A stretch of 64,000 nucleotides of DNA. Origin: Aminipila sp963524205 (GTDB lineage Bacteria > Bacillota > Clostridia > Peptostreptococcales > Anaerovoracaceae). Below, in pieces: positions 8,699 through 17,703 of this stretch (positions are counted from its first letter, which is position 1; each line of letters begins with the position of its first letter). The notes under the pieces were generated by a model that saw only the letters and a list, made by a program, of their open reading frames with translations, was not told the DNA's origin and searched no databases. The stretch covers positions 124,001-188,000 of the forward strand of contig CAURED010000005.1 in assembly GCA_963524205.1 (NCBI GenBank), given 5' to 3'. The translations under genes were made by a program, and so were the position numbers.

Positions 8699-9208
8699 TT
8701 ACTTATCACCTCCGCAATTATAATTAGCAGTAGTATTTTGATCCTCATTTAAAGAGGCAATTAAGCCACCTTTATCAAGGATTCCTTGCATGTAAGGAGG
8801 AAGCTTTGTGCAGGTATATTCTCTGCCCCAAGCTTTAACCATGCCTTCAGATAAGAATAGCTCCATAGTATCACCATCTGAAACATTTTCATACAAATCC
8901 TTGCACACAATTACAGGCAGACCAATGTTTATAGCGTTTCTATAGAAGATACGGGCAAAGGATTTTGCAACAACGGCCTGAACCCCAAGAGCCTTTAGGA
9001 CACTTGGCGCTTGTTCTCTTGAAGAACCACAGCCAAAGTTTTCTCCACCTACAATAAAATCACCAGACTGGACTTTCACAGCAAAGTCAGCATCTAGGGA
9101 CTCAAAAGTATGAGCTTTCATTTCATCTATGGTAGGAAGTAATAAATATTGTGAAGCAATGATTTGGTCTGTATCTAAATCATTGTGAAATTTAAATATA
9201 ACGCCCAT
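8699..9208 (-). CDS. leuD: 3-isopropylmalate dehydratase-type small subunit, copy 2
   Basis: This 169-aa small subunit of the aconitase family has NDLDTDQIIASQYL, GGENFGCGSSREQAP and AKSFARIFYRNAINIG. It starts with ATG 9208 behind AGGAGG. Its last codons contain the ribosome binding site of the large subunit that follows (GGA GGT GAT AAG TAA), so the pair is translationally coupled. It lies about 100 bp downstream of leuB. The loop after YL reads LLPTIDEMK, similar to copy 1, which supports a tandem duplication of a D-C unit. Confidence 0.84.
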   Translation of the reverse strand: MGVIFKFHNDLDTDQIIASQYLLLPTIDEMKAHTFESLDADFAVKVQSGDFIVGGENFGCGSSREQAPSVLKALGVQAVVAKSFARIFYRNAINIGLPVIVCKDLYENVSDGDTMELFLSEGMVKAWGREYTCTKLPPYMQGILDKGGLIASLNEDQNTTANYNCGGDK

Positions 9209-9305
9209 AAAGGCCCTCCTTTAATCAATTTCTAAAATACTACCGAAAATCTTCATTTTGGAAAAAATCTTGAGCAAACTCCATATTTCCCGGCAAGAAC
9301 CAAAT

Positions 9306-10379
9306 TTATTTAATGGCCTCAGCTACTAAGTCTCCAGCTTCTTTTGTACCGATTGCTTTCATGCCTTCTGTAAAGATATCTGGTGTTCTGTAGCCGTCTG
9401 CAAGAACAGTTTTAACAGCAGCTTCAATGTCATCGGATTCAGAGGAAAGACCAAAAGTATATCTTAGCATCATAGCTGCTGATAAGATAGTAGCCATAGG
9501 ATTCGCCTTATTTTGCCCAGCAATATCCGGGGCAGAACCATGAACCGGTTCATACATACCGAAGTTACCCTTGGCAAGGCTGGCTGATGGAAGCATTCCA
9601 ATAGAACCAGTTATCATGCTTGCTTCGTCTGAAAGAATATCTCCGAAAATATTGCTTGTTACGATAATATCAAACTGTTTAGGGTTTCGAACCATCTGCA
9701 TAGTAGCATTATCGATATAAAGATTTTCTAAAGTAACTTCTGGATAATCCTTTGCGACTTCAGCGACAATTCTTCTCCAAAGTCTTGAGCTTTCAAGTAC
9801 ATTTGCTTTGTCAACACTAGTTACTTTTTTATTTCTTTTCATAGCCATATCAAAAGCAACAATAGCAATTCTTCTTACTTCTTCTTCTGCATATTGTTCA
9901 ACATCGTAAGCAGCAGGACCTAAATCCGTATCTTTAAAGCCTTTTTCTCCAAAATAAATGCCGCCAGTAAGTTCTCGTACAACAACGATATCAAGACCGC
10001 CTTCAACAATTTCAGGCTTAAGAGGGCAGGCGTCTGCCAGTTCGTCAAATAAAATAGCAGGTCTTAAGTTGGCAAATAAGCCCAGTTCTTTTCTTAGACC
10101 AAGTAAAGCTCTTTCTGGCCTCTGATCTCCTGGTAATGTATCCCACTTCCAGCCCCCAACAGCACCAAGAAGCACAGCATCACTGGACTTACAGATATCA
10201 ATCGTTTCCTGTGGAAGACATGCACCCGTTTCATCAATAGCACATCCACCAGCTAAAACTTTAGTATATTCAAATTTGTGAGTATATTTTTCTCCGATTT
10301 TATTTAAAACCTTGACTGTTTCGGTTACAACTTCTGGACCAATACCATCGCCAGGGATAAGTGCAATTTTATAATTCAT
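9306..10379 (-). CDS. leuB: 3-isopropylmalate dehydrogenase
   Basis: Oxidatively decarboxylates 3-isopropylmalate to 2-oxoisocaproate with NAD+, the third step of leucine synthesis. The protein is 357 aa, the normal length. It shows IPGDGIGPEV at the N-terminus, LLGAVGGWKWD, RELTGGIYFG, VDKANVLESSRLWR and the NAD-binding EPVHGSAPDIAGQ. Second of the minus-strand leu operon, it starts 15 bp after leuA. Confidence 0.96.
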   Translation of the reverse strand: MNYKIALIPGDGIGPEVVTETVKVLNKIGEKYTHKFEYTKVLAGGCAIDETGACLPQETIDICKSSDAVLLGAVGGWKWDTLPGDQRPERALLGLRKELGLFANLRPAILFDELADACPLKPEIVEGGLDIVVVRELTGGIYFGEKGFKDTDLGPAAYDVEQYAEEEVRRIAIVAFDMAMKRNKKVTSVDKANVLESSRLWRRIVAEVAKDYPEVTLENLYIDNATMQMVRNPKQFDIIVTSNIFGDILSDEASMITGSIGMLPSASLAKGNFGMYEPVHGSAPDIAGQNKANPMATILSAAMMLRYTFGLSSESDDIEAAVKTVLADGYRTPDIFTEGMKAIGTKEAGDLVAEAIK

Positions 10380-10394
10380 TTTTCAAACCTCCAT

Positions 10395-12098
10395 TTATTT
10401 ATCTGCCAAAGGACGAACCTTTTTCTGTCTATTTAACGCTGATACCAAAGCGTTGATTGAAGCAAGGATAATATCGTCATGGATACCAATGCCCCAGTAT
10501 AGCTTTTCGCTTTTATCAGTCAGTGCAACATAAGCGCAGGCTCTAGAATTAGAATCTGCATCAAGAGCATGTTCTGAATAAGTTACAAAAGTATAGTCAA
10601 AAGCATACGGCGTTTTCTTCAGAGCGTTACTTACAGCATCAAGGCGGCCATTACCCGCTGCTGAAACCTCATATTCATTTCCATCTATGGTTACGCTGAT
10701 ATCAACAAGCATTCCATCATCACTTTTATAAGTAGATACCTTTTTAAATGTGGCATCTGTAATGTCTACAGGATTAAATACATTAATATATTCATTTTCA
10801 AATACTTCATAAATTTCAGCAGGAGACAGCTCCTTGTGGGAATTATCTGATATACCTTTCACAAGGTAGCCAACTTCTTCACGCATTTTCTGAGGGATAG
10901 CATAACCGTAATTCTGTTCAAGAATATAAGCAATGCCGCCTTTGCCAGACTGACTATTTATACGGATAACATCCGCATCATATTTACGGCCAACATCATG
11001 TGGATCAATTGGAAGGTAAGGGACAGTCCACTGTGTCATATTATTTTCTTCATGATAAGCCATACCTTTGGCAATTGCATCTTGATGTGACCCGGAAAAT
11101 GCTGCGAAAACTAATTGACCACCATAAGGCTGCCTTGGGTGAACAGTTAAATCCGTAAATTTTTCATAGGTTTCCACAATAGCAGGCATGTCAGCAAAAT
11201 TAAGACCAGGATCAACACCGTGGGCAAACATATTCATAGCAACTGTAATGATATCAACGTTGCCTGTGCGTTCACCATTTCCAAATAGCGTACCTTCTAC
11301 TCTGTCACCACCCGCAAGGACTCCAAGCTCGGCATCGGCCACAGCAGTCCCTCGGTCATTATGTGGATGCAGGGAAATAATTATATTGTCCCGCTCATGA
11401 AGGTTGTCATTCATGTATTCTATTTGGCTTGCGTAAACATGGGGCATAGACATAGAAACTGTGGCAGGCAGATTAATGATAACCTTATTTGTAGGAGTAG
11501 GTTTCCAAATGTCTATAACCTCATTACAAATTCTTAACGCAAATTCCATCTCAGTTCCAGTAAAGCTTTCTGGTGAATATTCAAAAGAAATTTCACTATC
11601 CTGCATGGTTTGTTTATATTTATTTAAAAGCGTTGCTCCAGTTGTAGCAATTTCTATTATTTCATCCTGAGTCTTCTTAAAAACCTGTTGTCTCTGTGCA
11701 AAGGAAGTAGAGTTGTAAAGGTGCACGATAGCCTTCTTTACCCCCTGTAATGCTTCAAAGGTTTTCTTTATAATGTGTTCTCTGGATTGTGTAAGTACTT
11801 GAATGGTAACATCATCAGGAATTAGATTCTTTTCAATCAGTGTTCTTAAAAAAGTATATTCTGTTTTAGAAGCGGCAGGAAAACCAACTTCTATTTCTTT
11901 GAATCCGAGGCTTACGAGGAACTGGAAAAATTCAATTTTTTCATCTAGGCTCATCGGTACAATTAAAGCCTGATTGCCATCACGCAGGTCAACACTGCAC
12001 CAGATTGGTGGTGTCTCTATGTGATCTTTCTGGGTCCATTTCATTTCATTGACTGGCGGCATAAAGTAGCCGACCTTGTATTTTTCGTAATTCTTCAA
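10395..12098 (-). CDS. leuA: 2-isopropylmalate synthase
   Basis: Condenses 2-oxoisovalerate with acetyl-CoA, the committed step of leucine synthesis. This is the long LeuA form: PIWCSVDLRDGNQAL opens the TIM barrel, HPHNDRGTAVAD supplies metal ligands, FGNGERTGN is present, and a C-terminal regulatory LeuA dimer domain (about residues 430-560) carries leucine inhibition in the family. The frame extends to an ATG at 12143, but TTG at 12098 (KNYEKYKVGYFMPP) lies 8 bases after GAGGAGG and is preferred, giving about 567 aa. First gene of the leu operon, divergent from ilvB. Confidence 0.94.
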   Translation of the reverse strand: MKNYEKYKVGYFMPPVNEMKWTQKDHIETPPIWCSVDLRDGNQALIVPMSLDEKIEFFQFLVSLGFKEIEVGFPAASKTEYTFLRTLIEKNLIPDDVTIQVLTQSREHIIKKTFEALQGVKKAIVHLYNSTSFAQRQQVFKKTQDEIIEIATTGATLLNKYKQTMQDSEISFEYSPESFTGTEMEFALRICNEVIDIWKPTPTNKVIINLPATVSMSMPHVYASQIEYMNDNLHERDNIIISLHPHNDRGTAVADAELGVLAGGDRVEGTLFGNGERTGNVDIITVAMNMFAHGVDPGLNFADMPAIVETYEKFTDLTVHPRQPYGGQLVFAAFSGSHQDAIAKGMAYHEENNMTQWTVPYLPIDPHDVGRKYDADVIRINSQSGKGGIAYILEQNYGYAIPQKMREEVGYLVKGISDNSHKELSPAEIYEVFENEYINVFNPVDITDATFKKVSTYKSDDGMLVDISVTIDGNEYEVSAAGNGRLDAVSNALKKTPYAFDYTFVTYSEHALDADSNSRACAYVALTDKSEKLYWGIGIHDDIILASINALVSALNRQKKVRPLADK

Positions 12099-12143
12099 TT
12101 TAAATTCCTCCTCGTTTTTACTTATCTTTTTTCTGCATTGCAT

Positions 12144-12348
12144 TGTTAGCTGCCTAGCACTGCAAAAAAAATCTTCGTAAGTTATGCCTCGTAAGCAAAT
12201 ATTATTTTTTTGTTTATATATAGGTAAGCAAAGTTTTAGATTATTTTATTTTCGCTAAGCACCTATTGATAATTTTACATACTAATAGAAGTTTTGTGTT
12301 TTGTCAATAATAAAATGTAAAATATTTTGTGAAATTTAACAAAAACCG
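12144..12348 (-). promoter_or_regulatory. leuA promoter and untranslated leader
   Basis: On the minus strand TTGACA (12302-12307) and TAGTAT (12279-12284), with a 17-bp spacer, form a plausible promoter about 180 bp upstream of the leuA start. The leader contains a direct repeat of TTTGCTTAC (near 12194 and 12227) and a second CTTACGA copy. I see no leucine-rich ORF, no T-box core and no T-tailed hairpin, so any control by leader is unproven. Confidence 0.5.
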
Positions 12349-12469
12349 TTGACTTTTTTGTCTGTAAATATATAATAAGTATTAATCACCAAAATACTGG
12401 TGGCTCTGGAGCGCACACTCCAATATAGAATCATGTGTAAGTTTTAAGAAAGAAGGGAAGTAGACGAAA
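12349..12469 (+). promoter_or_regulatory. ilvB promoter and leader
   Basis: TTGACT (12349-12354) and TATAAT (12371-12376), spaced 16 bp, precede an approximately 85-nt leader with two small hairpins (CACC...GGTG near 12387-12402 and GGAG...CTCC near 12408-12421). The ribosome binding site is GAAGGGAAG. No leader peptide or T-box was seen. Confidence 0.6.
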
Positions 12470-14131
12470 ATGAAATTAACAGGATCTGAAATCGTTGCAG
12501 AAGTATTGCTAGAGCAAAAAGTCGATACCGTGTTTGGGTATCCCGGAGGCACCATCCTCAATATTTACGATACACTCTACAGCTATCAGGACAAAATTAA
12601 GCACATTTTAGCTTCTCATGAACAGCATGCTGCGCACGCAGCTGACGGTTATGCAAGAGCCACTGGAAAAACAGGTGTAGTATTCGCAACAAGTGGCCCT
12701 GGAGCTACAAATTTGGTAACTGGTATTGCCACAGCATTTATGGACAGTATTCCAATGGTAGCTATCACTTGTAATGTACCTGATTCTCTTGTTGGAAGAG
12801 ATGCTTTTCAGGAGATTTGCATTACAGGAGTGACAATGCCGATTACAAAGCACAACTACTTTGTTAATAAAGTTGACGACCTAGCGGATGCACTAAGAAA
12901 TGCTTTTAAAATTGCTCAAAGTGGAAGAAAAGGACCGGTTTTAGTAGACATTACTAAGGATGTTACTGCAGCAACTATTGACTTTCAAAAGCAGGAACCT
13001 TTACCGGTGACAGAGATGCCAAAAGCTGATATGACTGATATCGAAAAAGTTGCAGAACTTATAAACAAAGCCCAGAGGCCTATTGTATATTTCGGTGGAG
13101 GCGTAGCAGCTTCATGTGCATCAAAACAATTGGCGGAATTGCTGCAGAAGGCAGATATGCCAGGTACATATACAATGATGGCGGCAGGCGTTTTGAGTTA
13201 TGATGACAAAAAGAATCTTGGTTTGATTGGTATGCACGGAAGTGTTGCGTCAAACAAGGCAGTGGATAAAGCTGATTTGGTTTTAGCCCTTGGAACCAGA
13301 TTTAGCGACCGCGTAGCCCTGAATATGAAAAAGTTTGCAGAAGGTGCTTCTATAGTTCAGATTGATATTGATAAGAGTGAAATCAACAAGAACGTGCAGG
13401 TTGATTTAAGTATAGTAAGTGATGTTAAAGATGCGCTAGATAAGTTAATCCCATTAGTACAAAAAGTGGATCGGTCTGAGTGGATTGATAAGATTCGTGA
13501 ATGGAAAAAAGTCAGAGGAGACAAAAAGGAAGGGAATGCCAAGATTCATCCTTATGAAATTGTGACAGCTGTTTGTGATTTGACCGATAAAGAGACTATT
13601 TACGTAACAGACGTTGGGCAGCACCAAATGTGGGCAGCACAATATTTAAAGCATAAGAATACAAGATGTTTCGTTACCAGTGGTGGTCTTGGAACCATGG
13701 GTTTTGGCTATGGTGCAGCAATTGGAGCACAAATTGGATGCCCGCAGAAACGAGTAATTCATTTTACTGGGGATGGCTCATTCCATATGAATTTAACAGA
13801 AGCATGCACAGCTATAAGCAATAACCTTCCAATCATAACTGTTATAATGAATAACAGCGTTCTGGGAATGGTTTACCAATGGCAGACAGCCTTTTATGGC
13901 AAGCGTTATTCTGCAACTACTCCAGAGAGAAAAACTGACTTTGTTAAGGTTATTGAAGGCTTTGGTGGCAAAGGTTATAGAGCTACAAACCCAGAAGAAT
14001 TTGAAGCTGCATTTACAGAAGCACTTAAGTCAGAGGGACCGGTTTGGATTGATTGCATTATTTCAAGAGAAGAAAGAGTTCTTCCAATGATTCCGAACGG
14101 CGGAACAGTAAATGACATGATAGTAGGTTAG
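12470..14131 (+). CDS. ilvB: Acetolactate synthase, large (catalytic) subunit
   Basis: This thiamine-diphosphate enzyme makes acetolactate or acetohydroxybutyrate for valine, leucine and isoleucine. At 553 aa it is full length. It has the N-terminal VFGYPGGTILNIYD, the catalytic Glu in SHEQHAAHAADGYARATG, an FAD/central domain, and the TPP motif GDGSFHMNLTEACTA...NN. The biosynthetic AHAS form is preferred over the catabolic one because a regulatory subunit follows 16 bp downstream. First gene of ilvB-ilvN-ilvC-ilvD. Confidence 0.96.
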   Translation: MKLTGSEIVAEVLLEQKVDTVFGYPGGTILNIYDTLYSYQDKIKHILASHEQHAAHAADGYARATGKTGVVFATSGPGATNLVTGIATAFMDSIPMVAITCNVPDSLVGRDAFQEICITGVTMPITKHNYFVNKVDDLADALRNAFKIAQSGRKGPVLVDITKDVTAATIDFQKQEPLPVTEMPKADMTDIEKVAELINKAQRPIVYFGGGVAASCASKQLAELLQKADMPGTYTMMAAGVLSYDDKKNLGLIGMHGSVASNKAVDKADLVLALGTRFSDRVALNMKKFAEGASIVQIDIDKSEINKNVQVDLSIVSDVKDALDKLIPLVQKVDRSEWIDKIREWKKVRGDKKEGNAKIHPYEIVTAVCDLTDKETIYVTDVGQHQMWAAQYLKHKNTRCFVTSGGLGTMGFGYGAAIGAQIGCPQKRVIHFTGDGSFHMNLTEACTAISNNLPIITVIMNNSVLGMVYQWQTAFYGKRYSATTPERKTDFVKVIEGFGGKGYRATNPEEFEAAFTEALKSEGPVWIDCIISREERVLPMIPNGGTVNDMIVG

Positions 14132-14147
14132 AAAGGGGGGTATTGCT

Positions 14148-14690
14148 ATGACAAAAAGAAGAGAAGTAATAAGCATTTTTGTAGATAATCAGGCAAATGT
14201 TCTTAGCAGAATTGTCAGTTTGTTTGGCAGAAGAGGCTTCAATATTGATTCCTTAACCGTATCTGCAACAAATAACCCTGAAATCTCAAGAATTACTATT
14301 GTATTTACAGGAACAGAACAAGCGTTAAATCAAATTATTACACAGACAGAAAAGCTTGAGGTCGTAAAAGAAATTTTTACTTTAGAAAAAGAAGAAAGCG
14401 TGTATAGGGAGCTGCTTCTGATAAAAATTAAAGCAGATAAGAGCAATAGAGCTGCGCTGAGAGAAATTGTTGATATTTTCAGAGGAAAGATTATTGATCT
14501 TTCAAAAGGAAGTGTTGTTGTAGAACTGACAGGAGCGCCTGAAAAAGTAGAGGGCTTTATGAATATGGTCAGCTGCTATGAAATCATAGAGATGTGCAGA
14601 ACAGGCATAACTGGTATTAAAAGAGGTCTAGCCACCCCTGAATGCTGCCAGGAAGAACATGAACTGTACACAGGTGAGCTTTTTGATTAA
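14148..14690 (+). CDS. ilvN: Acetolactate synthase, small (regulatory) subunit
   Basis: The 180-aa ACT-domain subunit gives valine feedback control to IlvB. The N-terminal ACT domain shows ISIFVDNQANVLSRIVSLFGRRGFNIDS, the usual valine-binding region, and a second ferredoxin-like domain covers about residues 85-160. A strong AAGGGGGG site precedes the ATG. The roughly 15-residue tail (TPECCQEEHELYTGELFD) is acidic and not part of the conserved core. Confidence 0.95.
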   Translation: MTKRREVISIFVDNQANVLSRIVSLFGRRGFNIDSLTVSATNNPEISRITIVFTGTEQALNQIITQTEKLEVVKEIFTLEKEESVYRELLLIKIKADKSNRAALREIVDIFRGKIIDLSKGSVVVELTGAPEKVEGFMNMVSCYEIIEMCRTGITGIKRGLATPECCQEEHELYTGELFD

Positions 14691-14743
14691 GTTTGATTAA
14701 GAAAAAATTTTAATTGTTAAGATATTAAAGGAGAGAGAAGAAA

Positions 14744-15739
14744 ATGGTAAAGAAATACTATGATACAGATTGTAATTTAGGAATGTTAGACGGAAAAACC
14801 GTTGCGATAATCGGATTTGGAAGCCAAGGTCATGCCCATGCTGAAAACCTTAAGGACAGTGGTGTAAACGTTGTTGTTGGTCTTAGAAAAGGTTCCGCAC
14901 ATACAGCAAAAGCGGAAGCTGCTGGGCTTAAGGTTGTTGAAATAGAAGAAGCTGCAGAAGCTGGTGATGTTGTAATGATGTTAGTTCCAGATGAACTTGC
15001 TGCAAATATTTATAAAACTCAGGTTGCTAAACATATGAAGCCAGGTAATGCTTTAGCATTTGCACATGGTTTTAACATTCATTATAATCAGGTTAAGCCA
15101 GCTGCAGATATTGATGTCGTTATGATTGCACCGAAAGGTCCTGGCCATACTGTAAGAAGCCAGTATGTAGAAGGTAAGGGTGTTCCTTCCCTAATTGCTA
15201 TTCATCAGGATGCAACAGGAAAAGCTAAAGATATTGCACTTGCTTATGCATCAGGAATTGGAGCAGGCAGAGCTGGTATTCTTGAAACCTCATTTAAGGA
15301 AGAAACTGAGACAGATTTGTTCGGTGAACAGGCTGTACTTTGCGGTGGTGTTACTGAATTGATGAAGGCTGGTTTTGATACACTAGTTGAAGCTGGATAT
15401 GAACCAGAAATGGCTTACTTTGAATGTATTCACGAAATGAAGCTAATTGTTGACCTAATCAACAGTGGTGGATTTGAAATGATGAGATACTCCATTTCAA
15501 ATACCGCAGAATATGGTGACTACAGAACAGGCAGAAGATTGATCACTGAAGAAACTCGTAAGGAAATGAAAAAAGTTCTAGGGGAAATTCAGGATGGTAC
15601 ATTTGCAAGTGAATTCATTCAGGAATTCAATGCAGGTGGCCAGGCTAAATTCTTAGCGACAAGAAGAAAAGAAACCGAACATCTTCTGGTTAAGGTTGGT
15701 GGAGAATTAAGAAAGATGATGAGCTGGTTAAAGAAATAG
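14744..15739 (+). CDS. ilvC: Ketol-acid reductoisomerase, class I
   Basis: Isomerises and reduces acetolactate to dihydroxyisovalerate with NAD(P)H and Mg2+. The length of 331 aa is typical of class I. The Rossmann motif is GFGSQGHAHAENL. The specificity loop reads GLRKGSAHTAKAE, an NADPH-like pattern. Metal ligands lie in the TDLFGEQAVLCGG and FECIHEMKLIVDL segments. It is expressed from the ilv operon, 53 bp after ilvN and 16 bp before ilvD. Confidence 0.96.
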   Translation: MVKKYYDTDCNLGMLDGKTVAIIGFGSQGHAHAENLKDSGVNVVVGLRKGSAHTAKAEAAGLKVVEIEEAAEAGDVVMMLVPDELAANIYKTQVAKHMKPGNALAFAHGFNIHYNQVKPAADIDVVMIAPKGPGHTVRSQYVEGKGVPSLIAIHQDATGKAKDIALAYASGIGAGRAGILETSFKEETETDLFGEQAVLCGGVTELMKAGFDTLVEAGYEPEMAYFECIHEMKLIVDLINSGGFEMMRYSISNTAEYGDYRTGRRLITEETRKEMKKVLGEIQDGTFASEFIQEFNAGGQAKFLATRRKETEHLLVKVGGELRKMMSWLKK

Positions 15740-15755
15740 ATAAGGAGATTGCGTT

Positions 15756-17429
15756 ATGACACTAAGAAGTGCGAACGTAACTCAGGGTGTAGAAAAGGCT
15801 CCAATGCGAAGCCTTTTTTATGCTATGGGTTATACAAAAGAAGAACTGGATAGACCCTTAATCGGTGTGGTTTCAGCACATAGCGAAATCGTACCAGGCC
15901 ACTATCATTTAGACAAAATTACAGAAGCGGTAAAAGCTGGTGTAAGAATGGCGGGGGGAACACCTATTATGATTCCGGCCATAGGTGTCTGTGACGGTAT
16001 TGCCATGGGACATATTGGTATGAAGTACAGTCTTGCCAGCAGAGAATTAATCGCTGACAGTGTTGAAACTATGACATTGGCCCATGCTTTTGATGGTCTT
16101 GTACTGGTTCCAAACTGCGATAAAATTGTTCCTGGTATGGTCATGGCAGCAGTTAGAATGAACGTTCCAACAGTCGTTTGCTCCGGCGGCCCTATGATGG
16201 CTGGTCTTGTAGATGATGAGGAAATAAGCTTATCCAAAATCTTCGAGGCTGTTGGTGCCAGAAAAGCAAATATGATAGATGATGAAAAGTTAGAAGAATT
16301 CGAACAGGGATGCTGCCCAGGCTGCGGTTCATGTGCTGGTATGTATACTGCAAACAGCATGAACTGCCTATGCGAAGCATTAGGTATAGCTTTGCCGGGT
16401 AATGGGACTATTCCAGCTGTTCATAACGGAAGAATTCGTCTGGCAAAGCATGCAGGCATGGCAATCATGAACTTAGTAGATAAAGACATTAAAGCTAGAG
16501 ATATTATCAATGAAAGATCTATAAAAAATGCGCTTAGGTGTGATATGGCTTTAGGATGTTCTTCAAATAGCGTATTGCACTTGTTAGCTATAGCCAATGA
16601 AGCAGGAGTTCCTCTTGATTTAAATATGTTTAATGTTGAAAGTGAGAAAACTCCGAACCTTTGTCATTTGGCACCTGCAGGAGAAACACATATGCAGGAC
16701 TTAAATATAGCTGGAGGAATACCGGCAGTTCAAAGTGAGCTTGCTAAAAAAGGAATGCTTGATTTAGAAGTAATGACAGCAACAGCAATGACATTAGGCG
16801 AAAATATAAAGGGTGCAAAGAACAAGAAACCTGAAACAATCCGACCTATTGACAATCCATACAGTGAAACAGGCGGTATAGCTATATTATTTGGTAACGT
16901 TGCCCTTGAAGGCTGCGTAGTTAAGAGAAGTGCAGTTGCTCCAGAAATGTTAAAACACTCAGGTCCTGCAAGAGTGTTTAATGCAGAGGAAGAAGCTATA
17001 GATGCTATATATAAAGGCAAAATAGTTGAGGGTGATGTGGTTGTTATTAGATATGAAGGTCCTAAGGGTGGTCCTGGTATGAGAGAAATGTTAAATCCAA
17101 CCAGTGCTCTTGCAGGAATGAAGCTAGACAAAACCGTAGCACTTATTACAGACGGAAGATTTAGCGGTGCAAGCCGCGGGGCCTCCATTGGGCATGTCTG
17201 CCCAGAAGCGGCGAACGGTGGAAACATTGGTTTGCTAGAGGAAGGTGACATCATAGAAATCAATATTCCTGAATATTCTATCTGCGCCAAAGTTTCAGAT
17301 GAGGAATTTGGAAAGCGTAGAGAGCGTTATGCAGCGCCTGAAGCTAACATTAAAACAGGCTGGCTTGGAAGATATGCAAAGCTTGTGGATTCAGCAGCAA
17401 AAGGTGCAATAATGAAGCAGGATTTCTAA
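15756..17429 (+). CDS. ilvD: Dihydroxy-acid dehydratase
   Basis: This Fe-S dehydratase forms the 2-oxo acids of valine/leucine and isoleucine. At 557 aa it is full length. The cluster-ligand segments are seen as NCDKIVPGM and CCPGCGSCAGMYTANSMNCL. The active-site Ser region reads ITDGRFSGASRGASIGHVCPEA. Last gene of the ilv operon, followed by a strong terminator. Confidence 0.96.
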   Translation: MTLRSANVTQGVEKAPMRSLFYAMGYTKEELDRPLIGVVSAHSEIVPGHYHLDKITEAVKAGVRMAGGTPIMIPAIGVCDGIAMGHIGMKYSLASRELIADSVETMTLAHAFDGLVLVPNCDKIVPGMVMAAVRMNVPTVVCSGGPMMAGLVDDEEISLSKIFEAVGARKANMIDDEKLEEFEQGCCPGCGSCAGMYTANSMNCLCEALGIALPGNGTIPAVHNGRIRLAKHAGMAIMNLVDKDIKARDIINERSIKNALRCDMALGCSSNSVLHLLAIANEAGVPLDLNMFNVESEKTPNLCHLAPAGETHMQDLNIAGGIPAVQSELAKKGMLDLEVMTATAMTLGENIKGAKNKKPETIRPIDNPYSETGGIAILFGNVALEGCVVKRSAVAPEMLKHSGPARVFNAEEEAIDAIYKGKIVEGDVVVIRYEGPKGGPGMREMLNPTSALAGMKLDKTVALITDGRFSGASRGASIGHVCPEAANGGNIGLLEEGDIIEINIPEYSICAKVSDEEFGKRRERYAAPEANIKTGWLGRYAKLVDSAAKGAIMKQDF

Positions 17430-17434
17430 TTTCG

Positions 17435-17511
17435 CTAAAATCCCTTTGGGTTTTATTTAAGCTATAAAAAAAGAGAAGAAGATTCATTTTTATGAGTCTT
17501 CTTCTCTTTTT
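17435..17511 (+). terminator. Terminator of the ilv operon
   Basis: A long, nearly perfect stem (17468-17486 with 17493-17511: AGAGAAGAAGATTCA / TGAGTCTTCTTCTCT, flanked by A and T runs) follows a small AAAATCCC/GGGTTTT hairpin at about 17438-17456. Confidence 0.85.
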
Positions 17512-17703
17512 GCTGTCTGAATCCAGTGGCTACATGAATCTATATAATAAATAACTGTAATGATGTAAGCTGTCAATCTGGCCTTTCCTGTGGAAGCACA
17601 GCTGAAATTATTACAATATGTATTTAACTTATTGTAGTTAGTGCATTTATCTGATATATTTAAATAATGTTATAATTTAACAAAAAAGAAGGAGATTAAT
17701 TGT

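Noticed and set aside
12144..12469. T-box or leucine leader peptide upstream of leuA/ilvB
   Set aside because: No T-box core, no specifier-type structure and no Leu/Val/Ile-rich short ORF with a terminator was found on either strand.
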